NCBI RefSeq assembly: GCF_000718025.1
Contig: NZ_JODS01000001.1
Location: 372,001 to 436,000, forward strand
DNA: 64,000 nt
Direction: 5' to 3'
Source: Kitasatospora purpeofusca
Lineage (GTDB): Bacteria; Actinomycetota; Actinomycetes; Streptomycetales; Streptomycetaceae
Below, one piece after another: positions 44,003 to 55,164 of this stretch; the stretch's first letter is position 1; every line of letters starts with the position of its first letter. A program made the position numbers and the translations under genes. A model generated the notes under the pieces. It had not been told where the DNA came from, ran no database searches, and saw only the letters and a list, made by a program, of their open reading frames with translations.

Positions 44003-44152
44003 GACGTCGGCGGGCGTGGGGACTGAGTCGTCCCGCGTCTGGGGGGAACCTTGCGTACTGATGATCCGCTCCGCTGCCGTGACGTGGGGGGCCGATGGGC
44101 CGGTGGGAAACCCGATCTCCGAGGGATCATCCGACGGATCGGGCGACGTTAC

Positions 44153-44181
44153 GGGGTCGAGCCTACGGCAAGCCCGACCCC
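44153..44181 (-). terminator. Weak hairpin after the DksA/TraR gene
   Basis: GGGGTCG and CGACCCC, 15 bases apart, lie between the DksA-type stop and lspA. The stem is only 7 bp, so this is tentative. Confidence 0.35.
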
Positions 44182-44212
44182 TCCCGTCGTCCCGGTCGGC
44201 CGCCCGGAGCGG

Positions 44213-44809
44213 TCAGCGGCGTTCCTGCTTGGCCTTGCACTGGACGCAGAGCGTCGCCCGCGGGAAGGCCTGCATCCGTGCCTTGCCGATGGCCTGGCCG
44301 CAGGACTCGCAGGTGCCGAATCCGACGCCCTCCAGCCGGGCCAGCGCGTGCTCGGTCTGGGCGAGGCTGTCGCGGGCGTTGTTGGCCAGCGCCACCTCGC
44401 TCTCGCGCGAGATGTTCTTCGTACCGGCGTCCACCTGGTCGTCGCCGGCCCCGTCGTTGGAGTCCCGCATCAGGCCGGTGATGGCCGCCTCGGCCGCGTC
44501 GATCTCCTGCTGGAGCCGCTCCAGGTCGTTGATCAGCTCGGCGTGCAGCTCGCGCACCTCCTCGGAGGTCCACGGGTCCTCGCCGGGACGGACCGGCAGC
44601 TCGGCCGGGTCGACCGACTCGGCACCGCCGGTACGGGCGGTGGCCCCGGCCCCGGCCGGGGTACGGGTGCGGCCGGGGGCCACGAGAGTGGTGTCGGTGG
44701 TGTTCTTGCGCCGTGCGGTAGTGGTCACGGTCCCCTCCCCTGGATCGCCTGCCACGGCCTTGCGTGCCCGCTTGGTGGCGGTACCCGCGACGGTTGTCTT
44801 CTCAGCCAT
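44213..44809 (-). CDS. DksA/TraR family zinc-finger protein
   Basis: A 198-residue protein. The disordered N-terminal half (1-75) is Thr/Ala/Arg-rich and basic. A helical hairpin follows (about 80-160, with SEEVRELHAELINDLERLQQEIDAAEAAI), then a C4 zinc finger with Cys167, Cys170, Cys188 and Cys191 (CESCG and LCVQC). The family acts on RNA polymerase through its secondary channel. The acidic DxxDxA-like tip of E. coli DksA is not obvious, so the activity may differ. The long basic N-terminus is an actinobacterial feature. A well-formed promoter (TTGTGA-17-TATCGT) lies upstream. Confidence 0.88.
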   Translation of the reverse strand: MAEKTTVAGTATKRARKAVAGDPGEGTVTTTARRKNTTDTTLVAPGRTRTPAGAGATARTGGAESVDPAELPVRPGEDPWTSEEVRELHAELINDLERLQQEIDAAEAAITGLMRDSNDGAGDDQVDAGTKNISRESEVALANNARDSLAQTEHALARLEGVGFGTCESCGQAIGKARMQAFPRATLCVQCKAKQERR

Positions 44810-44870
44810 GGCTTCGACCCCATCTACGAACGAATCGAGCCGCCGGTTCCCGGCGGCCTCCAGTGCCGGA

Positions 44871-44899
44871 ACGATAATCCCGATCAAAAATGGTCACAA
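44871..44899 (-). promoter_or_regulatory. Promoter of the DksA/TraR gene
   Basis: On the minus strand, TTGTGA and TATCGT are separated by 17 bases, a good vegetative sigma-70-type (HrdB) match. The predicted start of transcription is near 44864, leaving a 55-base leader before the ATG. Confidence 0.65.
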
Positions 44900-45021
44900 C
44901 ATGACATACCGACGCCTCACCATGATCCCACCCAGCCAGCCGCCACACGCGACACGCCCATCGCGCCGAACAGAGTTGTGCCCCCCGCCCCGGCGCGCCG
45001 AAACCGACTTGCGACGGCCGA

Positions 45022-45027
45022 TACACT
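45022..45027 (+). promoter_or_regulatory. -10 box of ileS
   Basis: TACACT lies upstream of the T-box leader; the predicted transcript starts near 45034. No convincing -35 hexamer is seen at the right distance. Confidence 0.45.
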
Positions 45028-45033
45028 GGGCCT

Positions 45034-45298
45034 GCAAGGCGCAGATGGGGACGAGTACCGCAGTACGCAGCCACCAGCGACCCGGGGACGGTGCGAGCCC
45101 GGGGGTGTGCACCGCGCGAAGATCACCCCGGAGCCGCCGGAAGAACGGTCCGCGATCCCCTTCGTCGGCCCGCTAGACCCGGCAGCAAGCCCAAACAAGA
45201 GGGCCGCGGACACCATCGCGGCCAAGGAGGGTGGTACCGCGGGGCGGCATGCCGTCTCGTCCCTCCGTCGGATCCCGTCCATGCATCCGCCGGAGGTA
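45034..45298 (+). ncRNA. T-box leader of ileS (translational type)
   Basis: The leader carries the conserved T-box AGGGTGGTACCGCG (45228-45241), whose TGGT contacts the free tRNA acceptor end. Isoleucine specifier ATC (45122-45124) lies in a short stem I region. Two exclusive pairings decide expression: GGAGGG (45226-45231) with CCCTCC (45261-45266) forms the antisequestrator, while CCTCCG (45262-45267) can instead pair with the ribosome site CGGAGG (45291-45296). Uncharged tRNA(Ile) would stabilise the first and free the ribosome site. No terminator is seen, so control acts on translation, as in other actinobacterial ileS leaders. Confidence 0.85.
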
Positions 45299-45308
45299 GA
45301 CGCCCGTT

Positions 45309-48440
<3,132 letters not shown>

Positions 48441-48449
48441 CCGACCCCG

Positions 48450-48484
48450 GAGCCGCCGTCGCCCACCGGGCGGCGGCGGCTCCG
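48450..48484 (+). terminator. Terminator of ileS
   Basis: A 16-bp stem (GGAGCCGCCGTCGCCC against GGGCGGCGGCGGCTCC, one T-G pair) with a 3-base loop begins nine bases after the ileS stop. Confidence 0.75.
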
Positions 48485-48551
48485 CCGTTCCCCGACCCGT
48501 CAGGAACGGGCCGCCGCACGCACGGAAGCGGCAGGCCCCGCACACACGAAA

Positions 48552-48591
48552 GCGCCCCCTCCCCGACCCCGAAGGGTCGAGCAGGGGGCGC
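48552..48591. terminator. Bidirectional two-tier hairpin between ileS and divIVA
   Basis: Outer stem GCGCCCCCT/AGGGGGCGC with an inner stem CGACCC/GGGTCG, placed 20 bases from the divIVA stop. It can end the divIVA transcript and back up the ileS terminator. Confidence 0.75.
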
Positions 48592-48610
48592 CTGTGCCGA
48601 CGGCTACCGC

Positions 48611-49951
48611 TTAGTTGTCGCCGTCCTCGTCGATCAGGAAGCCCCGCATCGGAGCCGGCGCCTGCTGCATCGGCTGCGGCGGCTGCGGACGGACGGCCGC
48701 CATCGGCTGGGTCATCCCGGCCGGCTGCATCTGCGGCGCACCCGAGTTGCCCGCGGCCGACGGCCCGCCGAAGCTCGGCGCACCGTTCCCGCCGAAGGCG
48801 CTCTGCCCGCCGAAGGACGGCTGGCCGCCGAACGACTGCTGGCTGCCGCCGAAGCTCGGCGACGGGCTGCTCATCGCGCTCGCACCGGCCGGAGCCATCG
48901 ACGACGCGGCCGGCGGCAGCGAAGCGGTGGCCGGGATCCGCGGCGGCGCGAGCGAGTCGTCCGCCTGCGACTCCAGCTGACGCAGCTGGGTCTCCAGGTA
49001 GGACTTCAGGCGCGTCCGGTACTCACGCTCGAACGCCCGCAGGTCCTCGACCTTGCGCTCCAGCGTGGCGCGGGCGGACTCCAGGGAGCCCATCGCGACG
49101 CGGTGCTTCTCCTGCGCGTCCCGCTCCAGCGCGTCGGCCTTGGCGCGGGCGTCCCGCTCCAGGCCCTCGGCGCGGCTGCGAGCCTCGCCGACGATCTTGT
49201 TGGCCTCGGAACGGGCCTCGGAGATCGCCTGGTCCGCGGTCTGCTGGGCGAGCGCCAGCACCCGGGCGGCGCTGTCGCCACCGGGGTTCTGCTGCTGCTG
49301 CATCGGGGCGCCCATCGGGCCGCCCATCTGCTGCGGGCCGCCCATGGGGCCGCCCATCTGCTGCATCTGCTGCTGGCCCATGCCCTGGCCCATCGGGTTG
49401 CCCATGCCCTGCGGGCCGCCGGGGCCGCCCATCGGCTGGAGCATCTGACCGCCCATCGGCTGGACCAGCTGCTGCTGGCCGCCCATGGTCTGGCCCATCT
49501 GCTGCTGCTGGCCGGGGCCGCCCATCGGGCCGCCCTGACCGGCGGGGAGCTGCGGGGCGCCGGACGGCAGGCCGAGCGGCTGGTTGCCCATCTGCTGCTG
49601 CTGCGGACCGGGACCCATCTGCTGCTGCTGCGGACCGCCCGGGCCCATCTGCTGCTGCGGACCGGGGCCACCCTGCTGGCCGGGAACCGGCGGGCCGGAT
49701 ATGGCGGCCGGCACCGGGGCGCCGGGGCGCGCGTCCTGCGGCGGCTCCTTGCGCATGTTGGCCTGGTTCTGCGCGGCGGCACGGGTCGCGGCGGCCAGCT
49801 TGGCGCGCAGGTCCTCGTTCTCGCGGAGGAGACGGGTCAGCTCCGCCTCGACCTCGTCGAGGAAGGCATCGACCTCGTCCTCGTCATAGCCTTCGCGCAG
49901 GCGGACGGTCGTGAACTGCTTGTTCCGAACGTCCTCGGGGGTCAATGGCAT
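48611..49951 (-). CDS. divIVA: DivIVA polar growth protein
   Basis: Coiled-coil protein that marks hyphal tips and directs apical growth in Streptomyces. It has 446 residues. The conserved N-terminal membrane-binding head is MPLTPEDVRNKQFTTVRLREGYDEDEVDAFLDEVEAEL, followed by a first coil (to about 72). Residues 75-230 are a Gln/Met/Gly/Pro-rich low-complexity stretch (many QQQQM, GGPMGG and MGGPQ units). A second coiled coil (about 236-330) and a Ser/Gly/Phe-rich tail with FGGQPSFGGQ repeats follow. The low-complexity insert appears long and repetitive. It is the last gene of the ftsZ-side unit. Confidence 0.96.
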   Translation of the reverse strand: MPLTPEDVRNKQFTTVRLREGYDEDEVDAFLDEVEAELTRLLRENEDLRAKLAAATRAAAQNQANMRKEPPQDARPGAPVPAAISGPPVPGQQGGPGPQQQMGPGGPQQQQMGPGPQQQQMGNQPLGLPSGAPQLPAGQGGPMGGPGQQQQMGQTMGGQQQLVQPMGGQMLQPMGGPGGPQGMGNPMGQGMGQQQMQQMGGPMGGPQQMGGPMGAPMQQQQNPGGDSAARVLALAQQTADQAISEARSEANKIVGEARSRAEGLERDARAKADALERDAQEKHRVAMGSLESARATLERKVEDLRAFEREYRTRLKSYLETQLRQLESQADDSLAPPRIPATASLPPAASSMAPAGASAMSSPSPSFGGSQQSFGGQPSFGGQSAFGGNGAPSFGGPSAAGNSGAPQMQPAGMTQPMAAVRPQPPQPMQQAPAPMRGFLIDEDGDN

Positions 49952-50010
49952 CTCTTCACCTCAACGTGATCGTCGGCACACCGGCATCCTGTCGCATCGC
50001 TCACCTACGA

Positions 50011-50292
50011 CTAGGGCCGCACAAGCGAGATCAGGACATACACAATGATCATCAGTACGAAGAAGGACAGGTCGAGCGCCACGCCCCCGAGACGCAACGG
50101 CGGAATGAACCGCCGCAGAAGCTTGAGCGGCGGATCCGTGACAGTGTACGTGGCCTCCAGGACCAGGACCATGGCCTTGCCGGGCCGCCACGAACGCGCG
50201 AACTGGAAGACCCAGTCCATCACCAGCCGCACGAGCAGGAACACCAGGAAGACGGTCAGTGCGTAATAGAGCACCTCCCACACGATCTCCAT
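50011..50292 (-). CDS. yggT: YggT family membrane protein
   Basis: A 93-residue membrane protein with two hydrophobic helices, IVWEVLYYALTVFLVFLLVRLV (about 3-24) and LDLSFFVLMIIVYVLISLV (about 73-91). The central amphipathic PLKLLRRFIPP motif between them is the family signature. It lies in the conserved sepF-yggT-divIVA order and may help in envelope or division biology; the molecular role is unknown. The ATG at 50292 is chosen because earlier in-frame starts have no homology. Confidence 0.92.
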   Translation of the reverse strand: MEIVWEVLYYALTVFLVFLLVRLVMDWVFQFARSWRPGKAMVLVLEATYTVTDPPLKLLRRFIPPLRLGGVALDLSFFVLMIIVYVLISLVRP

Positions 50293-50386
50293 CGCGCTTC
50301 CCTCTCCCCGGTTGTCGGCCCTCGGGCCGCTCTCGCCTGTCGCTAACTCACTGTCGATCAGATCCACACGTAAAGTCGTGGTCGGG

Positions 50387-50989
50387 TCAGCTCTGGTTGA
50401 AGAACCCACCCTCGGCGATCCGAGCCTTGTCCTCCGCCGTGACATCGACGTTAGCAGGCGACAGGAGGAACACCTTCTGCGTCACGCGCTCGATACTGCC
50501 GTGCAGACCGAAGACGAGTCCAGCGGCGAAGTCTACGAGCCGCTTGGCGTCGGTGTCGTCCATCTCGGTCAGATTCATGATCACAGGAGTCCCGCCACGG
50601 AACTGTTCCCCGATGGTACGGGCCTCGTTGTAGGTCCTCGGGTGCAGCGTGGTGATGCGGTAGGGCTCTCGTTCGTTCACTACCTTGGGCATGATCACCG
50701 GGGCGCTCTTCTCCAGGTTGTGGCGGCGTTCGGGTGTGATGGACGACACTGGTGCCATCCTCGGGGTCTCCTGGCGAATCGGGACCGCGGCCGGCACCGG
50801 CTGCGGGGTGATGGAGGAGACCGGCGCGGGCGCCGGGGAGGCCGGCCGCGGAATGTCCTCGGTCCGTCCGGTCCGGATCGGCTCGGGGTCCGCGTCGTAG
50901 TCGTCGTCGGGGTCGTACCCCTGGCCGTCGTACGTCTCGTCCTCCACGAGGCCGAGGTAGACCGCCATCTTGCGCATTGCGCCGGCCAT
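50387..50989 (-). CDS. sepF: Cell division protein SepF
   Basis: Membrane-binding partner of FtsZ that tethers the Z ring; essential in actinobacteria that lack FtsA. It has 200 residues: an N-terminal amphipathic segment (MAGAMRKMAVYLGLVEDE), an acidic/Pro linker (20-95) and the conserved globular domain (about 100-190), with ITTLHPRTYNEARTIGEQFR, TPVIMNLTEMDDTDAKRLVDFAAGLVFGL and FLLSPANVDVT. The ATG at 50989 has AGGAG upstream. It lies between yggS and yggT. Streptomyces have further SepF paralogues; this one is in the ftsZ locus and is therefore the canonical copy. Confidence 0.97.
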   Translation of the reverse strand: MAGAMRKMAVYLGLVEDETYDGQGYDPDDDYDADPEPIRTGRTEDIPRPASPAPAPVSSITPQPVPAAVPIRQETPRMAPVSSITPERRHNLEKSAPVIMPKVVNEREPYRITTLHPRTYNEARTIGEQFRGGTPVIMNLTEMDDTDAKRLVDFAAGLVFGLHGSIERVTQKVFLLSPANVDVTAEDKARIAEGGFFNQS

Positions 50990-51216
50990 GCTCCTGTCTC
51001 CTCCGCTTGTGGTGGACCGACTCCGTCCCGACGGCCGGGCCGAACGGCCCCGTCCGCGGATTCCGCGGTCCGCCCACGACGCTTCGTCAGGCCGACGGCC
51101 AATCAGAGTTCGTGGATGAGGGCCGCGGAGCAACGATCCACGGTTGGCTAGCGCTCCGATAAGCTGCTAGCTTCTGTCCTATTTTGTCCTGCAGTCTGAT
51201 CTACTACCCGGTGACG

Positions 51217-52023
51217 TTACCTGAGGGGTGACCGCACTCCGAGTACCGCCGTTCCGACGCGCACATGTGTCGCTCCGGCGGCAATGGCCTGCTCCAGGTC
51301 GCCGCTCATCCCTGCCGAGACCATGGTGGCAGCCGGATGGGCCGCTCGTACTGCGGTTGCGATTTCCGCCAGCCGATCGAAGGCCGCAGCCGGATCGCCG
51401 GCCAGCGGACCCGCCAGCGGAGCGACCGTCATCACACCGTCCATGCGCAGTCCGGGCGTGTCGGCGATCGCGTCGGCCAGCGCGAGCACGTCCGCCGGGG
51501 CGACCCCGGCCCGGTGCCCGCCCTCGCCGGCCTCCTTGTCCAGCGCCACCTGCACCAGGCAGCCCAGGTCGGCACGTTCGGCCTTGACGACCGCGGCGCC
51601 GAGCGACTCCACCAGCCGCACCCGGTCCACCGAGTGGACGTGGTCGGCGTAGCGGACCACCGAGCGGACCTTGTTGGTCTGCAGCTGGCCGACGAAGTGC
51701 CAGTCAAGAGGAAGGTTTCTGCACTGCTCCGCCTTGGGTCCGGCGTCCTGGTCGCGGTTCTCCGCGACGTCGGTGACGCCCAGCCCGGCCAGCAGCGCGC
51801 TGTCCTCGGCGGGGTAGGTCTTGGTGACCACGATCAGCCGGACCTCGTCGCGGGCCCGCCCGGCGGCGGCGCAGGCGTCGGCGATCCGCCGCTCGACGAC
51901 CTCCAGGTTGGTACCGAGTTCCTCGTACCGGGCCCGCTGGCCCTCCGTCAGCGCGTCGAGCCAGGACTTGTCCGGGAATCGGGCGGAATCGCCCGGGAAC
52001 GGTCCGTAGATGTCATTCGTCAT
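51217..52023 (-). CDS. yggS: PLP homeostasis protein YggS/YlmE
   Basis: A 268-residue PLP-binding alanine-racemase-fold protein that regulates PLP and amino-acid balance and has no racemase activity in known members. The PLP lysine is Lys68 in LIVVTKTYP; WHFVGQLQTNK and GMSGDLEQAIAAGATHVRVGTAV are family motifs. The ATG (52023) overlaps the pgeF stop by one base (TGATG). The N-terminal 30 residues before ALTEGQR are a poorly conserved extension. Confidence 0.95.
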   Translation of the reverse strand: MTNDIYGPFPGDSARFPDKSWLDALTEGQRARYEELGTNLEVVERRIADACAAAGRARDEVRLIVVTKTYPAEDSALLAGLGVTDVAENRDQDAGPKAEQCRNLPLDWHFVGQLQTNKVRSVVRYADHVHSVDRVRLVESLGAAVVKAERADLGCLVQVALDKEAGEGGHRAGVAPADVLALADAIADTPGLRMDGVMTVAPLAGPLAGDPAAAFDRLAEIATAVRAAHPAATMVSAGMSGDLEQAIAAGATHVRVGTAVLGVRSPLR

Positions 52024-52754
52024 CAGTGTGAAGAGCCCAACCAGACGTAGCTCGCGAGCCGGCCTGTGCGCTGCTCGCGCCGATAGGAGTAGTGGTCGGC
52101 GGATTCGAGGGTGCAGACCGGTGACAGCACCGGCCCGGTGACGCCCGCGGCGGCCAGCTGGGCCGCGACTCCCGCCGGCACGTCCAGGGCCGGGGTCCCC
52201 CAGGAGGTCACCGCGTGGGCCTCGGGCACCCGCCCGGCGACCTCGGCCCGCAGCTGCGCGGGCACCTCGTAGCAGCGGCCGCAGACGGCGGGGCCGGTGG
52301 CGGCGGTGATCCGCGCGGGCTCGGCACCGAGCGCCACCATCGCCCCGACCACCGCCGGCACCACACCGGCCGCGAGGCCGGGCCGTCCGGCGTGGGCCGC
52401 GCCGACCACCCCCGCGACCGGGTCCGCCAGCAGTACCGGGGTGCAGTCCGCGGTCAGCACGGCCAGCGCCAGCGGCCGGTCGGTGACCACCGCGTCGACC
52501 GTCGGGGCCTCCCCCGCCGGCTGGCGCTCCGTCACGACGGCGACGTCCGCCCCGTGCACCTGGTTCATCCACACCACGTCGGCCGGGTCGAGGCCGAGCT
52601 CGCGGGCCGCGATCGCCCGGTTCTCCAGGACGGCCGCCGGGTCGTCCCCCACCGCGCCGCCGAGGTTCAGCTCCCCGTACGGCGAAGTGCTCACCCCGCC
52701 CCACCGGGTGGTGAAGGCGAAGTGAGCACCGTCGCGGACCGCGTGGTCGATCAC
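52023..52754 (-). CDS. pgeF: Purine nucleoside phosphorylase/laccase-domain protein (PgeF, YfiH)
   Basis: A 243-residue protein of the multicopper-oxidase-like fold. Members hydrolyse mis-incorporated L-Ser-MurNAc peptide precursors or act on purine nucleosides. The zinc site is visible: His67 (NQVHGADV), Cys104 (LTADCTPVLLAD) and His121 (AAHAGRPG). The last motif is HAGRPG in place of the common HAGWRG. The GTG start (52754) overlaps the ftsZ stop by GTGA, tying it tightly to ftsZ expression. A peptidoglycan-editing role fits the neighbourhood. Confidence 0.93.
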   Translation of the reverse strand: MIDHAVRDGAHFAFTTRWGGVSTSPYGELNLGGAVGDDPAAVLENRAIAARELGLDPADVVWMNQVHGADVAVVTERQPAGEAPTVDAVVTDRPLALAVLTADCTPVLLADPVAGVVGAAHAGRPGLAAGVVPAVVGAMVALGAEPARITAATGPAVCGRCYEVPAQLRAEVAGRVPEAHAVTSWGTPALDVPAGVAAQLAAAGVTGPVLSPVCTLESADHYSYRREQRTGRLASYVWLGSSH

Positions 52755-53977
52755 TTAAGGAAGTCCGGCACGTCGAGTTCCTCGGCCGGGCTCTCCACGA
52801 ACGGCTGCCGGGCCGGCTGCACCTGCGGCGGCACCGGGGCGGCCGTGGTGGTGGCCGGCGACTCGGCCGAACGGGAGGAGGCGCTGTCGCCCTCCGAGCG
52901 GGAGGTGACCGAGCCGATGCCGCCGTACGAGGGCCGGCCTGCCGGACGCTCCGGGGTGCCCGAGGAGGCCGGCGGGTTGGCCGGGGCCGCGCTCGCCTTG
53001 ACCACCGGGTCGCGGACGATCGCCGGCGGCTGGCCGCCGTCGAAGCCCGCCGCGATGACGGTGACCCGGACCTCGTCGCCCAGGGCGTCGTCGATGACGG
53101 CACCGAAGATGATGTTGGCCTCGGGGTGGGCCGCCTCGCTGACCAGCTGGGCGGACTCGTTGATCTCGAACAGGCCGAGGTCGGAGCCGCCGGAGATGGA
53201 CAGCAGCACGCCGCGGGCGCCGTCGATCGAGGCCTCCAGCAGCGGCGAGGAGATCGCCATCACGGCGGCCGCCTTGGCACGGTCCTCACCGCGGGCCGAG
53301 CCGATGCCCATGAGCGCCGAACCGGCGTCCGACATGACGGACTTGACGTCGGCGAAGTCGAGGTTGATCAGACCCGGGGTGGTGATCAGGTCGGTGATCC
53401 CCTGGACGCCGGAGAGCAGCACCTGGTCGGCGGAGCGGAACGCGTCCAGCACGCTGACCTGGCGGTCCGAGATGGACAGCAGCCGGTCGTTGGGGATGAC
53501 GATGAGGGTGTCGACCTCTTCGCGCAGGGAGGCGATGCCGTCCTCGGCCTGGTTGGCGCGACGCCGGCCCTCGAAGGTGAACGGACGGGTGACCACGCCG
53601 ATGGTCAGCGCGCCCAGCGAGCGGGCGATGTTGGCGACCACCGGCGCGCCGCCCGTGCCGGTGCCGCCGCCCTCGCCGGCGGTGACGAAGACCATGTCGG
53701 CCCCCTTGAGGACCTCCTCGATCTCCTCGCGGTGGTCCTCGGCGGCCTTCCGGCCGACCTCGGGGTTGGCGCCGGCGCCGAGGCCCCGGGTGAGTTCACG
53801 GCCCACATCGAGCTTGACGTCGGCGTCGCTCATGAGGAGGGCCTGCGCATCGGTGTTGATCGCGATGAACTCGACGCCCTTGAGACCGACCTCGATCATC
53901 CGGTTGATGGCGTTGACACCACCGCCGCCGATACCGACGACCTTGATGACTGCGAGGTAGTTCTGCGGTGCTGCCAC
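52751..53977 (-). CDS. ftsZ: Cell division protein FtsZ
   Basis: Tubulin-like GTPase that forms vegetative cross-walls and the sporulation Z-ring ladder. It has 408 residues. The nucleotide site shows KVVGIGGGGVNAINRM (14-27) and the tubulin signature GGGTGTG (103-109). The T7 catalytic loop is NLDFADVKSVM. A disordered Pro/Ser-rich linker (about 320-390) leads to the conserved C-terminal tail LDVPDFLK, which binds SepF. The stop overlaps the pgeF start by GTGA. Upstream lies a 410-base regulatory gap. Confidence 0.99.
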   Translation of the reverse strand: MAAPQNYLAVIKVVGIGGGGVNAINRMIEVGLKGVEFIAINTDAQALLMSDADVKLDVGRELTRGLGAGANPEVGRKAAEDHREEIEEVLKGADMVFVTAGEGGGTGTGGAPVVANIARSLGALTIGVVTRPFTFEGRRRANQAEDGIASLREEVDTLIVIPNDRLLSISDRQVSVLDAFRSADQVLLSGVQGITDLITTPGLINLDFADVKSVMSDAGSALMGIGSARGEDRAKAAAVMAISSPLLEASIDGARGVLLSISGGSDLGLFEINESAQLVSEAAHPEANIIFGAVIDDALGDEVRVTVIAAGFDGGQPPAIVRDPVVKASAAPANPPASSGTPERPAGRPSYGGIGSVTSRSEGDSASSRSAESPATTTAAPVPPQVQPARQPFVESPAEELDVPDFLK

Positions 53978-54103
53978 GTCGAAGGCCTCTCGCCTCGAAT
54001 TTCCAGGTCGGCCCGAATGCCCGATCAGGGCCGGACCGACGGATGTCGATGGGTAGGGAGCCTGGTTCCTGACGTAATGTCCGAAATGCCGACCGCCGAC
54101 CCC

Positions 54104-54128
54104 AACCCTAAACTTGACCTTTAGGGTT
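54104..54128. promoter_or_regulatory. Perfect inverted repeat in the ftsZ leader
   Basis: AACCCTAAA, 7 bases, TTTAGGGTT: a perfect 9-bp dyad about 50 bases downstream of the predicted transcript start. It is A/T-rich by the standard of the window, so a protein site or an mRNA hairpin is plausible. Confidence 0.55.
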
Positions 54129-54148
54129 AGTGCTGTGCCTCTGTCACA

Positions 54149-54172
54149 TCACCAGGGAACACAGTCTGGTGA
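54149..54172. promoter_or_regulatory. Inverted repeat at the predicted ftsZ transcript start
   Basis: TCACCAG and CTGGTGA, 10 bases apart, end at the predicted +1 position. A candidate repressor site; the identity of the binder is not known. Confidence 0.5.
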
Positions 54173-54178
54173 GACAGG

Positions 54179-54208
54179 ACACTAGGTGGCTCCGGCCACG
54201 TGTTTCAA
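54179..54208 (-). promoter_or_regulatory. ftsZ promoter
   Basis: On the minus strand TTGAAA (54203-54208) and TAGTGT (54179-54184) are 18 bases apart; start of transcription near 54172. A GACAC (WhiA-type core, 54178-54182) overlaps the -10 box. Confidence 0.65.
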
Positions 54209-54387
54209 CGAACACGCCGAGCTTCCCTTTTTCTTTTGAGCCTATGTGATCATCGACCGGCGGATGACACCGGGGTGACCACCAAGGGTCGGGCCGACAC
54301 GAAGCCGCGTCAACCCCGCCCGCGGCCCGCCGCCGTCCTTCCGAACGGCGCGCTCCACGTGCACCCTTGGGCACAGAACCTACCGGA

Positions 54388-55164
54388 TCATCCGGACACC
54401 GCAGGCGCGTCCGGAGCGCTCACGTCGAAGTTCGTACCCTTCTGACGCAGCAGCGCCACCAGCGCCCGGGCTTTGCGATCCGTCTGCTCGGGGCTCCCCC
54501 AGCGCACCGTCGCACCCCCGGCCAACTGCAGCTGGATGTCGTCGAACGAATGCACAAGAACGGCCCCGGCCCGCTGCCGGACCTCCTCCGGCAGCCCCGC
54601 CGCCACCGCCACCGCGCCCTCGACCAGCTGCGTCCGGCCGATCACCGACTCGGTGTCCAGCGCCTGCTGGCTGAGCCTCAGCTCCACCACCGGCACCCCG
54701 GACGGGGCGGCCGGCTCGGTGGCGAAACTCACCCCGCCCGCGTCGACCTGGGTGAAGCGGCCGTCCTCGCCCTTCACCGCGGCGACCGCGGTGCGCTGGG
54801 TGACCTTCACCCGGAGGGTGTTCGGCCAGCCCCGCCAGACCTCAGCCCCGGCCACCCGGGGGATCGCCTCCACCCGCGCGCGGGCGTCGTCGAGGTCCAC
54901 CCGGGCCAGCGGCCCCGAACCGACCCCGCCGATCGCCGTCCTGACCTCGTCGGCCGTCAGCCGCTCGTCCTGGAGGCCCTGCACCGCGACGGAGCGCACC
55001 TCCAGCACCGAGGAGAAGAAGACCAGCCAGGACAGCACCCCGAACAGCAGCGCGACCAGGGCGCCCAGCACCACCACACCCCGCCGGGAGAGCCGAAGCC
55101 GAGGAGCGTGCTCCTCGGCCTCGAACTCCTCGTCCAGGGGGTCGGCGAGCCGGGCGTCAGCCAC
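54388..55164 (-). CDS. ftsQ: Cell division protein FtsQ
   Basis: Single-pass divisome protein that bridges FtsZ-side and septal synthases through FtsL/DivIC. It has 258 residues: acidic cytoplasmic N-terminus, helix at about 29-50 (RGVVVLGALVALLFGVLSW), then the POTRA domain from VLEVRSVAVQGLQDERLTADEV and the beta domain ending with VRWGSPEQTDRKARALVALL. The GTG start (55164) overlaps the murG stop by eight bases. murC, which lies here in mycobacteria, is absent. Confidence 0.96.
   Translation of the reverse strand: MADARLADPLDEEFEAEEHAPRLRLSRRGVVVLGALVALLFGVLSWLVFFSSVLEVRSVAVQGLQDERLTADEVRTAIGGVGSGPLARVDLDDARARVEAIPRVAGAEVWRGWPNTLRVKVTQRTAVAAVKGEDGRFTQVDAGGVSFATEPAAPSGVPVVELRLSQQALDTESVIGRTQLVEGAVAVAAGLPEEVRQRAGAVLVHSFDDIQLQLAGGATVRWGSPEQTDRKARALVALLRQKGTNFDVSAPDAPAVSG

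Larger units (their letters stand above)
53978..54387. promoter_or_regulatory. ftsZ upstream regulatory region
   Basis: A 410-base gap without a gene, the longest plain intergenic gap here. It holds a promoter (TTGAAA-18-TAGTGT), three inverted repeats (54104-54128, 54149-54172 and 54199-54216) and four GACAC pentamers (54178, 54265, 54296, 54394 approximately; the last is inside the ftsQ end). GACAC is the core of the WhiA motif. In Streptomyces ftsZ has several promoters, one induced in sporulation; which of those is seen here cannot be decided. Confidence 0.7.

Noticed and set aside
45000..45300. tRNA-like folding near ileS
   Set aside because: The conserved AGGGTGGTACCGCG and the position before a synthetase gene mark a T-box leader; no cloverleaf with a CCA-end stem is seen.
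50990..51216. Promoter-like sequences upstream of sepF, including repeats of GCTAGC
   Set aside because: No hexamer pair with correct spacing was convincing; the stretch is noted as an intergenic gap of 227 bases with no supported feature.
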